Of a stretch of DNA of 64,000 bases, positions 1 through 7,368 are shown in pieces. Both the position numbers and the translations under genes were made by a program. Origin of the DNA: Paenibacillus sp. PvR098. Lineage in GTDB: Bacteria > Bacillota > Bacilli > Paenibacillales > NBRC-103111. Every line of letters begins with the position of its first letter. The first letter of the stretch is position 1. The notes under the pieces are model-generated. The model saw only the letters and a list, made by a program, of their open reading frames with translations. It was not told where the DNA came from and made no database searches. The stretch spans positions 62,001-126,000 of the forward strand of contig NZ_JAFIBU010000001.1 in the NCBI RefSeq assembly GCF_017833255.1, given 5' to 3'.

Positions 1-155
1 TGCCTCGGGCAGCCTCCTTGTTGTTTAGTAAACTCATGACGAAAGGCTAAATAGTGATTACGGATGAAAATTGCTGCTCCTTTATGGTAAAACAGTACAT
101 AGATTTCATCTTCGTTCTGTTCTACAATGAAAGCATGGCGCAAGCTGCTAAGCTT
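1..155 (-). other. possible partial ORF running off the left edge
   Basis: An open frame of about 51 codons on the minus strand begins just after a stop codon near 156-158 and continues past the window edge. It could start at TTG 143. The product would be a mixed charged/aromatic peptide containing motifs such as EQNEDEIYVLFYHKG, which I do not recognise. A competing open frame on the plus strand over the same bases ends with GETLMEELK and a stop near 204, so the coding strand is uncertain. No convincing ribosome binding site was seen. Confidence 0.2.
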
Positions 156-392
156 TTAAAAAGAACCGTAAGGGGAGAAACCCTCATGGAAGAATTGAAG
201 TAGTAGTGAATGTAGTATTATCCTGCTTAAATAACGTCTTGGCGATCGCCCCCCAGATAGTGTACAGGAAAGCGATCGCCGCTTTAGAGTCTTTAAATTC
301 TAGTCCCGTGGGATAAGCCCCCACTTTATAAAATCTTATTGTAGATTGGAATCCTCGTTCTGGTTTACTGTATTTTCAGTTCCTGTGTTAGT
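156..392. other. non-coding stretch with palindromes, possible mobile-element remnant
   Basis: No convincing gene is present. The stretch holds GGCGATCGCC at 241-250 and GCGATCGC at 272-279, both palindromic, and a short hairpin GTGGG-ATAAGCC-CCCAC around 307-323. This combination resembles from memory the non-coding ends of IS200/IS605-type elements, and GCGATCGC is the HIP1 octamer that is over-represented in cyanobacteria. No transposase frame is visible, so this is only a suggestion. Confidence 0.2.
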
Positions 393-506
393 TTAAAGCT
401 CGGAGGATAATGATTCGATCTGCTGCTGCTGCTGTTCGTTATTTGGTGCAGTTTGCTTTGCAGCATTGAGTGCATGTTGGATTGCATTCTGATCATTGCC
501 AGCCAT
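393..506 (-). CDS. small glutamine-rich hydrophilic protein (37 aa)
   Basis: A 37-residue frame starts at ATG 506 and ends at TAA 393. The product begins MAGNDQNAIQHALNAAKQ, contains a run of five glutamines and ends SLSSEL. It has no membrane segment or signal peptide. The composition (Ala, Asn, Gln rich, no aromatic residues) recalls small spore-associated proteins, and it lies just downstream, on the same strand, of a larger Gln/Asn/Gly-rich gene. A strong terminator separates the two genes, so it needs its own promoter. The ribosome binding site (GGGGTG, about 8 bases before the start) is weak. I do not recognise a family. Confidence 0.4.
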   Translation of the reverse strand: MAGNDQNAIQHALNAAKQTAPNNEQQQQQIESLSSEL

Positions 507-541
507 TGTGCTTTCACCCCAAGGTGTTCATATTTTATTAG

Positions 542-575
542 AAAAAAGCGGGTTTCTCATGAGGCCCGCTTTTTT
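542..575 (-). terminator. bidirectional intrinsic terminator
   Basis: The arms AAAAAAGCGGG and CCCGCTTTTTT pair around a 12-base loop. The hairpin sits 10 bases after the stop codon of the Gln/Gly-rich minus-strand gene and has a T run in both directions. Confidence 0.85.
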
Positions 576-584
576 ATGATTAGA

Positions 585-1334
585 TTAACGGAATGTGCTT
601 TGTCCAGCCATAGACATTCCAAACCCATTGACAGGAGCAGAAGTAGCATAGCCTCCGCCAAATTGCGAAGAAACATTGTTTACATTATTATAAGCTGCTT
701 CATTCCCACGAACGCCATAACCGAAGGAACCGTAATTGGCTTCGTATCCTGCCCCGCCTTGCTGTTGAGCCGGGTACAAGGAATCGCCGCGAAGGCCTTG
801 GTCATGGCCTGGCTGGTTGCCACGGTAATTTTGCATATGGTATGCTTCGGCAGAAGGTTGGCCTTGAGCATAGGATCCTTGTCCAAAGGAAGAACCGAAG
901 TTTTGGCGTGAGATGGAAGACCCGATGCCTTGACCTGCAAAGGAGGATCCGAATCCACCGTTTACAGGAGCGGAAGTTGTAAAGCCGCCGCCAAATTGTG
1001 AGGAAACGTTATTTACATTGTTATAAGCTGCTTCATTTCCACGAACACCGTAACGGAAGGTGCTGTAATTAGTTTCGTATCCAGTTCCCCCTTGCTGTTG
1101 AGCCGGGTAGAAGGAATCGCCACGTAGACCTTGGTCATGGCCCGGCTGGTTACCACGGTAATTTTGCATATGGTACGCTTCAGGAGAAGCACTGTTACCC
1201 ATTTGCATTTGTTGCTGATTTTGGCCATAAAAGGATTGAACATTCCCAATTGGCTGATATGCCTGAGTTCTTTGAAAAGTTGAGCTTCCAAAGGGAGAAG
1301 TGCCAAGGTTGTTTTGGAACTGTTGATTATACAT
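585..1334 (-). CDS. Gln/Asn/Gly-rich repeat protein, probably spore-associated
   Basis: The 249-residue product is hydrophilic, rich in Gln, Asn, Gly, Ser and Tyr, and has no cysteine, signal peptide or membrane segment. It carries two nearly identical copies of a unit of about 78 residues (residues 52-129 and 163-240), each with the motif YHMQNYRGNQPGHDQGLRGD and later RGNEAAYNNVNNVSSQFGGG. The start at ATG 1334 is set by AAAGGAG 8 bases upstream. Composition and the YRGNQPGHD motif resemble uncharacterised spore/coat-type proteins that I associate with Paenibacillus and Bacillus, but the assignment rests on memory. It is monocistronic, with a terminator directly after it. The two DNA repeats invite copy-number change by recombination. 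Confidence 0.75.
   Translation of the reverse strand: MYNQQFQNNLGTSPFGSSTFQRTQAYQPIGNVQSFYGQNQQQMQMGNSASPEAYHMQNYRGNQPGHDQGLRGDSFYPAQQQGGTGYETNYSTFRYGVRGNEAAYNNVNNVSSQFGGGFTTSAPVNGGFGSSFAGQGIGSSISRQNFGSSFGQGSYAQGQPSAEAYHMQNYRGNQPGHDQGLRGDSLYPAQQQGGAGYEANYGSFGYGVRGNEAAYNNVNNVSSQFGGGYATSAPVNGFGMSMAGQSTFR
615..1181 (-). repeat. two direct coding repeats, period 333 bp
   Basis: Copies at 948-1181 and 615-848 encode the duplicated 78-residue unit of the spore-type protein. Differences are mostly single substitutions, for example STFRYG versus GSFGYG, pointing to a fairly recent in-frame tandem duplication. Confidence 0.8.
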
Positions 1335-1893
1335 TCGATTTCTCCTTTATTTAATTTATTAGTCTTCAAGAAGTGAATAAAACACCTCAATTGAAGCCTT
1401 GATTAGGTTTTGCAGATTCCGATTTTTTTATGTTTAGAATAATAAAGTAACAAAGGATAAATCAATCTTTCATAAGAATCCCCTGAGCGGCGCTCAGGGG
1501 ATTCGAACAACATGAAGGATTTTTCATGTACAACCATATAACAGTATGACTCCAATATTTGATCCTATACCAAGAATTTTTTCAGAACGGGTTATGACAA
1601 AGATTCGTAATCAAGAACAAAATGTATTGCCTTGTATACGGTTGCATGTTAGACTAATAAAGCAAAATATTTGTCGAAAATAATAACGATAATGCTTGGT
1701 GTGTCAACAGCGTTCCTGTTTACCGTTAAGCCCGATTCGGATGAACGAATGACATGCTGGTTTTAACGTAGCGTTCCTGCGGTTATACTAGTGTCACAGA
1801 TCCTGTCCAAAGATGATTACCAACCATGGACAGGTGTTTGTGATGCTTTTTATTTTTACATCAATTGGAATTTGAATGAAGAGGGTGTAGGGT
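1335..1893. other. 559-bp divergent intergenic region
   Basis: This region separates the minus-strand spore-type gene from the plus-strand MFS gene and must hold both promoters. It contains the long palindrome at 1476-1504, a second hairpin ACATGAA-N6-TTCATGT near 1510-1529, the decamer AGCGTTCCTG twice (near 1709 and 1768), and an imperfectly spaced stem CCTGTCC/GGACAGG (1802-1808 and 1828-1834) in the probable leader of the MFS gene. I found no small open frame worth calling. Confidence 0.5.
1476..1504. other. 29-base near-perfect palindrome (14-bp arms)
   Basis: The arms GAATCCCCTGAGCG and CGCTCAGGGGATTC are exact inverted repeats around one central base. No T run follows in either direction, so it is not a typical intrinsic terminator. 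It could be a cruciform, a protein binding site or the relic of a terminator. Confidence 0.6.
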
Positions 1894-3156
1894 ATGAGAA
1901 AAGTTAAAAATCGTTGGTTGATTGCAACATCAGCAGTAGGAATCCACATCTCCATCGGATCAGTTTATGCTTGGAGCAATTTTACCAACCCGCTGATTCA
2001 ACAGTTTGGCTGGACAACTAGTCAAGTACAGCTTACGTTTAGTTTAGCGATTCTGTTTCTAGGGTTGTCTGCGGCTTTTATGGGTCACTTTGTGGAAAAA
2101 CACGGTCCACGTAAGGCTGGTTTGGTTGCCGCAATCTTTTTCGGCGTGGGGACTTTCGGCTCCGGATTTGCGGTGAACATGGAATCGCTCAGCTTGTTGT
2201 ACCTATGTTATGGCGTTCTCGGCGGTATTGGCCTGGGCGTTGGCTATATTGCGCCCGTGTCCACATTGGTCAAGTGGTTTCCGGATCGTCGCGGGTTGGC
2301 TACGGGTCTTGCGATTATGGGATTTGGATTTGCGGCCGCGATCAGTAGTCCGATTATGAATTCCTTCATCCAGACGATGGGTGTGGCAAATACGTTTTAT
2401 ATCTTGGGAGCTGCCTATTTTTTGGTCATGACGGTATCATCCTTGTACCTTGAAAGGCCACCTGAAAATTGGATGCCGGCAGGATTTGAGCAGAAAGTGA
2501 AGGCTTCAAAATCCCGATATACGGACCTCTCTCAGCTTACGGCGAATGAAGCGATCAAGACGTCCCGTTTTTATTACCTTTGGATCATGCTGTTTATTAA
2601 CATAACGTGTGGAATTGCCATTCTTTCCGCAGCAAAGCCGCTTGCCCAGGAGAGCATTGGGCTGACCGCGGCGGAAGCAGCGACCCTAGTCGGGATTCTG
2701 GGTCTTTTTAATGGTTTAGGACGTATCGGTTGGGCAAGCATATCAGACTATATCGGACGTCCTAATACGTACACGACGTTCTTTGTACTGCAGATCATTC
2801 TGTTTGCTCTATTGCCGCATACGACAGGAGCTCTAATGTTCCAAATCATGCTGGCTGTAATATACACTTGCTATGGTGGAGGTTTTGCCGCAATCCCCGC
2901 GTTTATCGGTGATTTATTCGGAACCAAGCAGCTTGGAGCGATTCATGGTTACATATTAACCGCTTGGGCGGCGGCCGGATTGGCAGGTCCGATGTTTGCA
3001 GCATGGATGAAAGATACGACGGGAAGCTATGCCAGCAGCTTGACCTTCTTCGTAGGCTTATTCGTAGTAGCGTTCATCGTTTCTCTTTTAATTCGCAAAG
3101 ACATCCGCAGATTGAGGGAACAAGCTGGATTGATACAAGAGAGACAGGCTTCTTAG
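1894..3156 (+). CDS. MFS transporter, oxalate/formate antiporter (OFA) family
   Basis: The 420-residue protein is predicted to have 12 membrane helices, with the break between halves near residues 190-230 (RYTDLSQLTANEAIKTSRFY). The N-terminus, with IHISIGSVYAWSNF followed by a signature loop HGPRKAG, is typical of OxlT-type OFA members that exchange monocarboxylates or dicarboxylates across the cytoplasmic membrane. Its true substrate cannot be read from the sequence. The start ATG 1894 follows GAAGAGGGTGTAGGGT. It stands alone, with a terminator immediately after. Length is normal for the family. Confidence 0.85.
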   Translation: MRKVKNRWLIATSAVGIHISIGSVYAWSNFTNPLIQQFGWTTSQVQLTFSLAILFLGLSAAFMGHFVEKHGPRKAGLVAAIFFGVGTFGSGFAVNMESLSLLYLCYGVLGGIGLGVGYIAPVSTLVKWFPDRRGLATGLAIMGFGFAAAISSPIMNSFIQTMGVANTFYILGAAYFLVMTVSSLYLERPPENWMPAGFEQKVKASKSRYTDLSQLTANEAIKTSRFYYLWIMLFINITCGIAILSAAKPLAQESIGLTAAEAATLVGILGLFNGLGRIGWASISDYIGRPNTYTTFFVLQIILFALLPHTTGALMFQIMLAVIYTCYGGGFAAIPAFIGDLFGTKQLGAIHGYILTAWAAAGLAGPMFAAWMKDTTGSYASSLTFFVGLFVVAFIVSLLIRKDIRRLREQAGLIQERQAS

Positions 3157-3207
3157 GAAAACAGAGTGAGGTTTATATAGAAATACCGCTGTAATGAAAA
3201 AAGAGAC

Positions 3208-3243
3208 AAGCCGTTCGGTGTTTGATGCCCGGGCGGTTTTTTT
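3208..3243 (+). terminator. intrinsic terminator of the OFA transporter gene
   Basis: An 11-bp stem with wobble pairs (AAGCCGTTCGG with CCGGGCGGTTT) and a loop of about 10 bases is followed by a run of T. Confidence 0.8.
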
Positions 3244-3294
3244 GTCTTGAAAACACACGACCGCTTGCTGCTGGTTAAATCTTGTTGAGTTTAC

Positions 3295-3357
3295 TGTTAT
3301 ACAATAGATCACTATATTGATTTTATGTTGCAAACAAATAGTTACTGTTATATAATA
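3295..3357 (+). promoter_or_regulatory. two TGTTATA-type palindromic boxes before the 65-aa gene
   Basis: TGTTATACAATA (3295-3306) and TGTTATATAATA (3346-3357) are near-palindromic and match the perfect palindrome TGTTATATAACA found at 3681-3692. The second overlaps the -10 element of the promoter at 3328-3356, where a bound repressor would block RNA polymerase. Confidence 0.45.
3328..3356 (+). promoter_or_regulatory. sigma-A promoter of the 65-aa protein gene
   Basis: TTGCAA at 3328-3333 and TATAAT at 3351-3356 are separated by exactly 17 bases. Transcription would begin near 3363, about 50 bases before the start codon. Confidence 0.7.
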
Positions 3358-3414
3358 AATAAAATTAAAACGAATTGTAATATTATAAAAAAACATTCGA
3401 AGGGAGCGTTAATC

Positions 3415-3612
3415 ATGAATAGTACGGCTTTGTCAGTAGAGTTTAAATCAAGACAGATCCGGAAATTGCGTGTGCTTGAATCGAAGAAAGATGAAACAAG
3501 AGGAACGGTAAGTACGGAACATGATGAGCTTGGAGAAACGGTTTTTTATGAGCTATCCCCTATTCATATGGCCTTGTATTATGCATTCGATCCCGAGATG
3601 GATATTTCATAA
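3415..3612 (+). CDS. small hypothetical protein (65 aa)
   Basis: The start ATG 3415 is preceded by GAAGGGAG with good spacing. The product is hydrophilic and mostly charged, with an N-terminal basic part (SRQIRKLRVLESKKDE) and an acidic C-terminal part ending DPEMDIS. No cysteines, signal peptide or membrane segment are present, and I do not recognise a family. It has a good promoter and its own terminator, which makes it likely to be real. It shares palindromic promoter boxes with the following isocitrate-lyase fragment and with ytoI. Confidence 0.65.
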   Translation: MNSTALSVEFKSRQIRKLRVLESKKDETRGTVSTEHDELGETVFYELSPIHMALYYAFDPEMDIS

Positions 3613-3632
3613 AGCACTTATACAGATTTGAA

Positions 3633-3660
3633 GTCCGCCATAACATGGCGGGCTTTATTA
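3633..3660 (+). terminator. probable terminator of the 65-aa gene
   Basis: CCGCCAT and ATGGCGG pair around the loop AAC. The T run after it is broken, so efficiency is uncertain. Confidence 0.6.
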
Positions 3661-3680
3661 TGTTTTGATCATTTTTTAAC

Positions 3681-3774
3681 TGTTATATAACAATAAAAAA
3701 ATAAAAAACAATATTTAACATTAAAAAACTATATATTATAAAATATATATAAATTAACAAACTGTACTATAACA
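3681..3774 (+). promoter_or_regulatory. two TGTTATATAACA-type boxes before the isocitrate-lyase fragment
   Basis: TGTTATATAACA at 3681-3692 is a perfect 12-base palindrome; TGTACTATAACA at 3763-3774 is a variant. A weak promoter (TTGATC 3665-3670, TATAAC 3686-3691) overlaps the first. The stretch between them is almost pure A/T and has no gene. Confidence 0.4.
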
Positions 3775-3798
3775 ATTAAATAGGAGGAGCTCGGAAAA

Positions 3799-4077
3799 AT
3801 GGGTTACAAATTCCAATTTGTTACCTTGGCTGGATTCCATGTGCTTAATCACAGTATGTTTAAACTTGCTTATGATTACAAAGATCGCGGCATGGCAGCC
3901 TACTCCGAGTTCCAACAAAGTGAGTTTTCCAGCGAGTCCAAGGGTTATGAGGCGACGCGTCATCAACGCGAGGTGGGAACAGGGTACTTCGACGAAGTAT
4001 CCCAGGTGATAGCAGGAGGGACTTCTTCCACCACGGCACTGACAGGCTCGACCGAGGAAGAGCAATTCGCCCATTGA
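3799..4077 (+). pseudogene. isocitrate lyase, C-terminal fragment only
   Basis: The 92-residue frame matches the C-terminal quarter of isocitrate lyase: [13 protein letters not shown] at the start, then [12 protein letters not shown] and [18 protein letters not shown] at the end, all conserved in bacterial AceA of about 430 residues. Homology continues five residues upstream of ATG 3799 (ELGKM) to an in-frame TAG, after which the sequence turns into A/T-rich non-coding DNA. The catalytic KKCGH-type loop and substrate-binding residues are missing, so the piece cannot be an active lyase. A chance AGGAGGAG lies before the ATG, so a peptide might still be made. The natural terminator survives downstream. 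I read it as the 3' end left by a deletion or rearrangement. Confidence 0.85.
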
Positions 4078-4094
4078 CGTGAATAGATTGAAGT

Positions 4095-4130
4095 GACAGC
4101 ACTCTTAGCATCAGGGTGCTGTCTTTTTTT
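4095..4130 (+). terminator. terminator after the isocitrate lyase remnant
   Basis: GACAGCAC and GTGCTGTC form a perfect 8-bp stem followed by seven T. Confidence 0.9.
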
Positions 4131-4156
4131 GTTAAGCTATTATATAATTGTCTAAA

Positions 4157-4168
4157 TATTATAGAACA
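4157..4168 (-). promoter_or_regulatory. inverted copy of the palindromic box before ytoI
   Basis: TATTATAGAACA on the plus strand reads TGTTCTATAATA on the minus strand, matching the boxes at 3295, 3346, 3681 and 3763. It lies 20 bases before the ytoI start. A further A/T palindrome ATTATATAAT is at 4139-4148. Confidence 0.4.
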
Positions 4169-4187
4169 GTTCAGCGAGGTGCGGAAG

Positions 4188-5519
4188 ATGAGCTTGGACA
4201 ATTCTGAACTCAATACGAAGCATGAACAAATTACCAAATACATTGAGTCTTTAAGCGTAGGCACGAAGCTGTCCGTACGGAAAATCGCTCAAGAGCTGGA
4301 AGTAAGTGAAGGGACCGCGTACCGTGCTATTAAGGAGGCGGAAAACACCGGACTGGTCAGCACTAAAAGACGAATCGGCACCATCCGGGTGGAAAAAAAA
4401 GAAGAGCTTCAGATTGATAAACTCACCTTCGCGGAAATCGTCATGGTGGTGGAAGGCGTAGTGCTTGGCGGTTCTGCAGGGATACACAAGACGCTGAATA
4501 AATTTGTCATAGGCGCGATGCAGCTTGAAGCCATGCTGAAATATATTGAACAAGGCAATCTTCTTATTGTTGGAAACCGTGTACAAGCGCATATGTGCGC
4601 GTTAAGTCAAGGCTCCGGTGTATTAATCACTGGAGGATTTGATACAACCCCCGAGGTCAAGAAGCTTGCAGATGATTTGGAGCTTCCGATTATCGGGAGC
4701 AGCTACGATACGTTTACTGTTGCTGCCATGATTAACCGGGCCATTGAGGATCGATTAATCAAAAAACAAATTCTAATCGTGGAAGATATCATTCGAAAAG
4801 ATACGCCGGTTTACTCCTTGCTGCCGACAAATACGGTAAAAGATATGGAAAAACTAGTTGAGCAAACGTCTCATACTCGCTATCCTGTTGTGGATGAAGA
4901 TCGGAAGCCGATAGGAATCATAACGACAAAGGACATCATCGGGGCGAAGCCTAACCAGCCGATCGGAGAGTTAATGACGTTAAATCCGCTCGTGATTAGC
5001 ACCAAAACATCCGTAGCTTCCGCAGGACATACGATGGTTTGGGAAGGCATAGAGCTGCTTCCGGTCATTGATTCGGATCGAAAAATGATCGGGGTTATCA
5101 GTCGTAAAGATGTTATGAAAGCGATGCAGTACATGCAAAAGCAGCCTCAAAATGCGGAAACTTTTGAAGTTCAAATCAGCGCGGGCTTTGAAGAGCTGAG
5201 GAACGCGGAAGGAAAGCTATACTTTAAAGGTTCCGTGACACCTCAAATGACCAATTATGAGGGGATGGTGTCGGAGGGAGTCCTATCTACCCTTATGATT
5301 CGAGCCGCGTACCGTACGGTACAGGAGCATAAAAAGGGTGACTTGATCATAGACAGCTCCTCCAGTTATTTTCTCGTGGCATTACAAATCGACGATGTGA
5401 TCGAGATCGTTCCCACGATCATTGAATTAAGCCGAAGATTTTGCAAGATCGATTTGGAAATGACGTGCAATGGCGTTAGAGTGGCGAGATCCATGGTCAC
5501 AGCACGTATATTACAATAA
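4188..5519 (+). CDS. ytoI: CBS/DRTGG/hot-dog domain transcriptional regulator YtoI
   Basis: The 443-residue protein has the YtoI layout: an N-terminal winged-helix of GntR type (about residues 10-65, with VRKIAQELEVSEGTAYRAIKEAE), a DRTGG domain (about 75-185), a pair of CBS domains (about 200-315, with RYPVVDEDRKPIGIITTKDI and LLPVIDSDRKMIGVISRKDV) and a C-terminal hot-dog fold of the MaoC/thioesterase-like type. CBS pairs usually bind adenine nucleotides, so it probably links gene expression to an energy or acyl signal. Length matches B. subtilis YtoI. I place the start at ATG 4188 after GCGAGGTGCGGA; an upstream in-frame ATG at 4116 lies inside the preceding terminator. A TGTTATA-type box in its own promoter suggests autoregulation. 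Confidence 0.85.
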   Translation: MSLDNSELNTKHEQITKYIESLSVGTKLSVRKIAQELEVSEGTAYRAIKEAENTGLVSTKRRIGTIRVEKKEELQIDKLTFAEIVMVVEGVVLGGSAGIHKTLNKFVIGAMQLEAMLKYIEQGNLLIVGNRVQAHMCALSQGSGVLITGGFDTTPEVKKLADDLELPIIGSSYDTFTVAAMINRAIEDRLIKKQILIVEDIIRKDTPVYSLLPTNTVKDMEKLVEQTSHTRYPVVDEDRKPIGIITTKDIIGAKPNQPIGELMTLNPLVISTKTSVASAGHTMVWEGIELLPVIDSDRKMIGVISRKDVMKAMQYMQKQPQNAETFEVQISAGFEELRNAEGKLYFKGSVTPQMTNYEGMVSEGVLSTLMIRAAYRTVQEHKKGDLIIDSSSSYFLVALQIDDVIEIVPTIIELSRRFCKIDLEMTCNGVRVARSMVTARILQ

Positions 5520-5573
5520 ATGAAGTTTCCATTGTATGTTTTGCTAATAATCTATATAAAAGCTTATACAAAA

Positions 5574-5616
5574 AGCATTGGCTCCGCGCTGCGGCGCATA
5601 CCAGCCAATGTTTTTT
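5574..5616 (+). terminator. terminator of ytoI
   Basis: CATTGGCT and AGCCAATG pair around a GC-rich loop and six T follow. Confidence 0.85.
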
Positions 5617-5714
5617 AGATTGTGGGGATAACAAAGGCCAAGTCGGTTTTGGTCAGTGCAAGGATATCTGATCTCACAATAACCGGTTAATTTATAGAAT
5701 TATTTTTGATACAA

Positions 5715-5752
5715 AAATAACCTAATGGCTTAGTTAAGCGTTAGGTTATTTT
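5715..5752 (-). terminator. terminator of the minus-strand solute-binding protein gene
   Basis: AAATAACCTAA pairs with TTAGGTTATTT; read on the minus strand it is followed by a T-rich stretch. It also has T residues on the plus side and may act both ways. Confidence 0.7.
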
Positions 5753-5806
5753 AAATTGGTGTAAGCACACTACTACTTAATAACATATTTTTATTTAGTT
5801 ACTTAC

Positions 5807-6835
5807 TTAATTTGTCATATAAAATCTTTCATCGATCACTTTTTCTACTGGCAGATCATTTTTAATTGATCCGGTTTCCTTCACGGCATTGATTGCCCAT
5901 TTTATGCCTTCAACATTAATTTTCGCTTGGTCCGGAAAGGAGTCTTTTACAAAATCCAGCGATTTCGTTGCAATTTCTTGATCCATTCCCATAGAATCGA
6001 TAGCAATTTGTATTGCTTCCTTACTATTGACTGGATCCTTTATAAACGCGATAGCATCGGCTGTAGCGGCCATAAACGCGCGGGCGACTTCCGGCTGTTT
6101 TTGGATTACTGTTCCGCTGGAGGAGATTACAGTGTGATTATAATTCTGCAGTTCATCACTTAAGTTTACAAAACGTTTCATTCCGGCTTGTTCACCGTTG
6201 ATATCATTGGGGGGTTGGAGAACAGTCACTTGAACTTGCCCGTTTCTCAGCGCGGCAAGACGGGAAGGTGTTCCTCCTGCTGAGATCATTCGAATATCTT
6301 GATCCGGTTCAAGTCCATTTTCCTTTAACCACCAACGCATAATAATATCCACTCCATTACCTGGTTGTAAAACAGCTGCTGCTTTCCCCCTGAGGTCTTC
6401 TATTGTATTGATTTCGGGGGATACGAATACGGAATATAATGTCTGATCGCTTAAGGAACCGATAATTTTCATATTTGCGCCTTCATTTACTGATGTCATG
6501 ATGGACTCGGCTAAACTGGCAATAAATTGAAAATCGCCGGCTTGCAAACCGCGCAAAGCAAGGACTCCTCCTTCAATTTTTCGTAGGTCCACTTCAAGGT
6601 TATACTTTTCAAACATTCCTTTTTTTTCAGCTACATATAAAGGTAAAAAACTAGTAGTGTTGGAAACGATGGCTACGCTTATTGGAGTAAGTTTGTCAGG
6701 TTTAGATTTGTCCTCTTGTCCACCGCTGGTTGCTTCTGGGATAGAAGTTGTCGTTTTCGTGCCGCAACCTGATAAAACCGTTACAAATACCATTACGATT
6801 AACAAAAAAATGGATAACATCTTTTTATTTCCCAC
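5807..6835 (-). CDS. ABC transporter substrate-binding lipoprotein, NitT/TauT (SsuA/NMT1) type
   Basis: The 342-residue protein starts with a lipoprotein signal peptide (MLSIFLLIVMVFVTVLSGCG, lipobox LSGC), followed by a linker and an NMT1/SsuA-type binding fold: PISVAIVSNTTSFLPLYVAEKKGMF-like N-terminal strand, FQFIASLAESI and AALRNGQVQVTVLQPPND. Members deliver sulfonates, nitrate, thiamine precursors or aromatic acids to SsuBC-like transporters. A matching ATPase and permease lie at 10997-12638 beyond the Rieske/dehydrogenase genes, so it probably serves that importer, now damaged. The start ATG 6835 is preceded by TAGGAGGAGTATCG. It is divergent from the LysR gene at 7369 and both could share control. 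Confidence 0.85.
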   Translation of the reverse strand: MGNKKMLSIFLLIVMVFVTVLSGCGTKTTTSIPEATSGGQEDKSKPDKLTPISVAIVSNTTSFLPLYVAEKKGMFEKYNLEVDLRKIEGGVLALRGLQAGDFQFIASLAESIMTSVNEGANMKIIGSLSDQTLYSVFVSPEINTIEDLRGKAAAVLQPGNGVDIIMRWWLKENGLEPDQDIRMISAGGTPSRLAALRNGQVQVTVLQPPNDINGEQAGMKRFVNLSDELQNYNHTVISSSGTVIQKQPEVARAFMAATADAIAFIKDPVNSKEAIQIAIDSMGMDQEIATKSLDFVKDSFPDQAKINVEGIKWAINAVKETGSIKNDLPVEKVIDERFYMTN

Positions 6836-6952
6836 GATACTCCTCCTAATAAGATGATTTAGGGTACCACATATCCCGATCCATTCGTTACACTAAGAAA
6901 CTAGAAATCAGCTTAATGTAAAATAACCCCCTTTATTAAAAGTTAATTATTT

Positions 6953-6966
6953 ATAAAGCGCTTTCA
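6953..6966. promoter_or_regulatory. cre-like site before the solute-binding protein gene
   Basis: ATAAAGCGCTTTCA matches 12 of 14 positions of the CcpA consensus TGWAANCGNTNWCA and has the typical AAGCGCTT core. Confidence 0.4.
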
Positions 6967-7328
6967 GTATAAGCTTATATCTTTAATCTGTAAAATTAAT
7001 ACTTTCTATTCAAACTTACTAGTAGATAAGTTAAAAACTATTCAACAATTAGTTAAAATTTATGTTTATTGCGGCGTTTCTTTCTAGCCTTGCTCTCATT
7101 ATCTTATTTCGTAATCCTCTGTTGTTATACAGTTAACCCGTGTCCACCCCTTGATCTGATTACGTTATTATTTGTTTGTCCTGGGGAGGTAGCCCCTTAT
7201 TATGTCAGGATTTACCATGCAATTTGATTCAATATTTCAATGAATGCGATTGACAAAATGTTTGCTAACTTATTTTTTGATTAGAAATAATCTATTTCAC
7301 AATAAGGATTTATTAAATTAAAATCATT

Positions 7329-7342
7329 TGTAAGCGCTTATA
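7329..7342. promoter_or_regulatory. cre-like site before the LysR gene
   Basis: TGTAAGCGCTTATA matches 13 of 14 positions of the CcpA consensus. It lies 27 bases before the LysR start codon, a position that fits carbon catabolite repression. Confidence 0.5.
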
Positions 7343-7368
7343 ACGGGTGAAGGGAGTGGATAAAATTT

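Larger units (their letters stand above)
6836..7368. other. 533-bp divergent regulatory region
   Basis: This A/T-rich stretch has no gene. It contains cre-like sites at 6953-6966 and 7329-7342, an inverted repeat GATTA-N4-TAATC at 7279-7292 that could be part of a LysR box, and TTGACA at 7250-7255 as a possible -35 element for the LysR gene. Confidence 0.5.

Noticed and set aside
453-1390. Open frames on the plus strand (453-911) and in other minus-strand frames (680-958, 1013-1390) over the spore-type gene
   Set aside because: They are shadows created by the repetitive, low-stop composition of the 249-residue gene; no ribosome binding site and implausible protein sequence.
4116-4187. Longer N-terminus for ytoI from ATG 4116
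   Set aside because: It lies inside the T run of the preceding terminator, and the added 24 residues do not fit the family.
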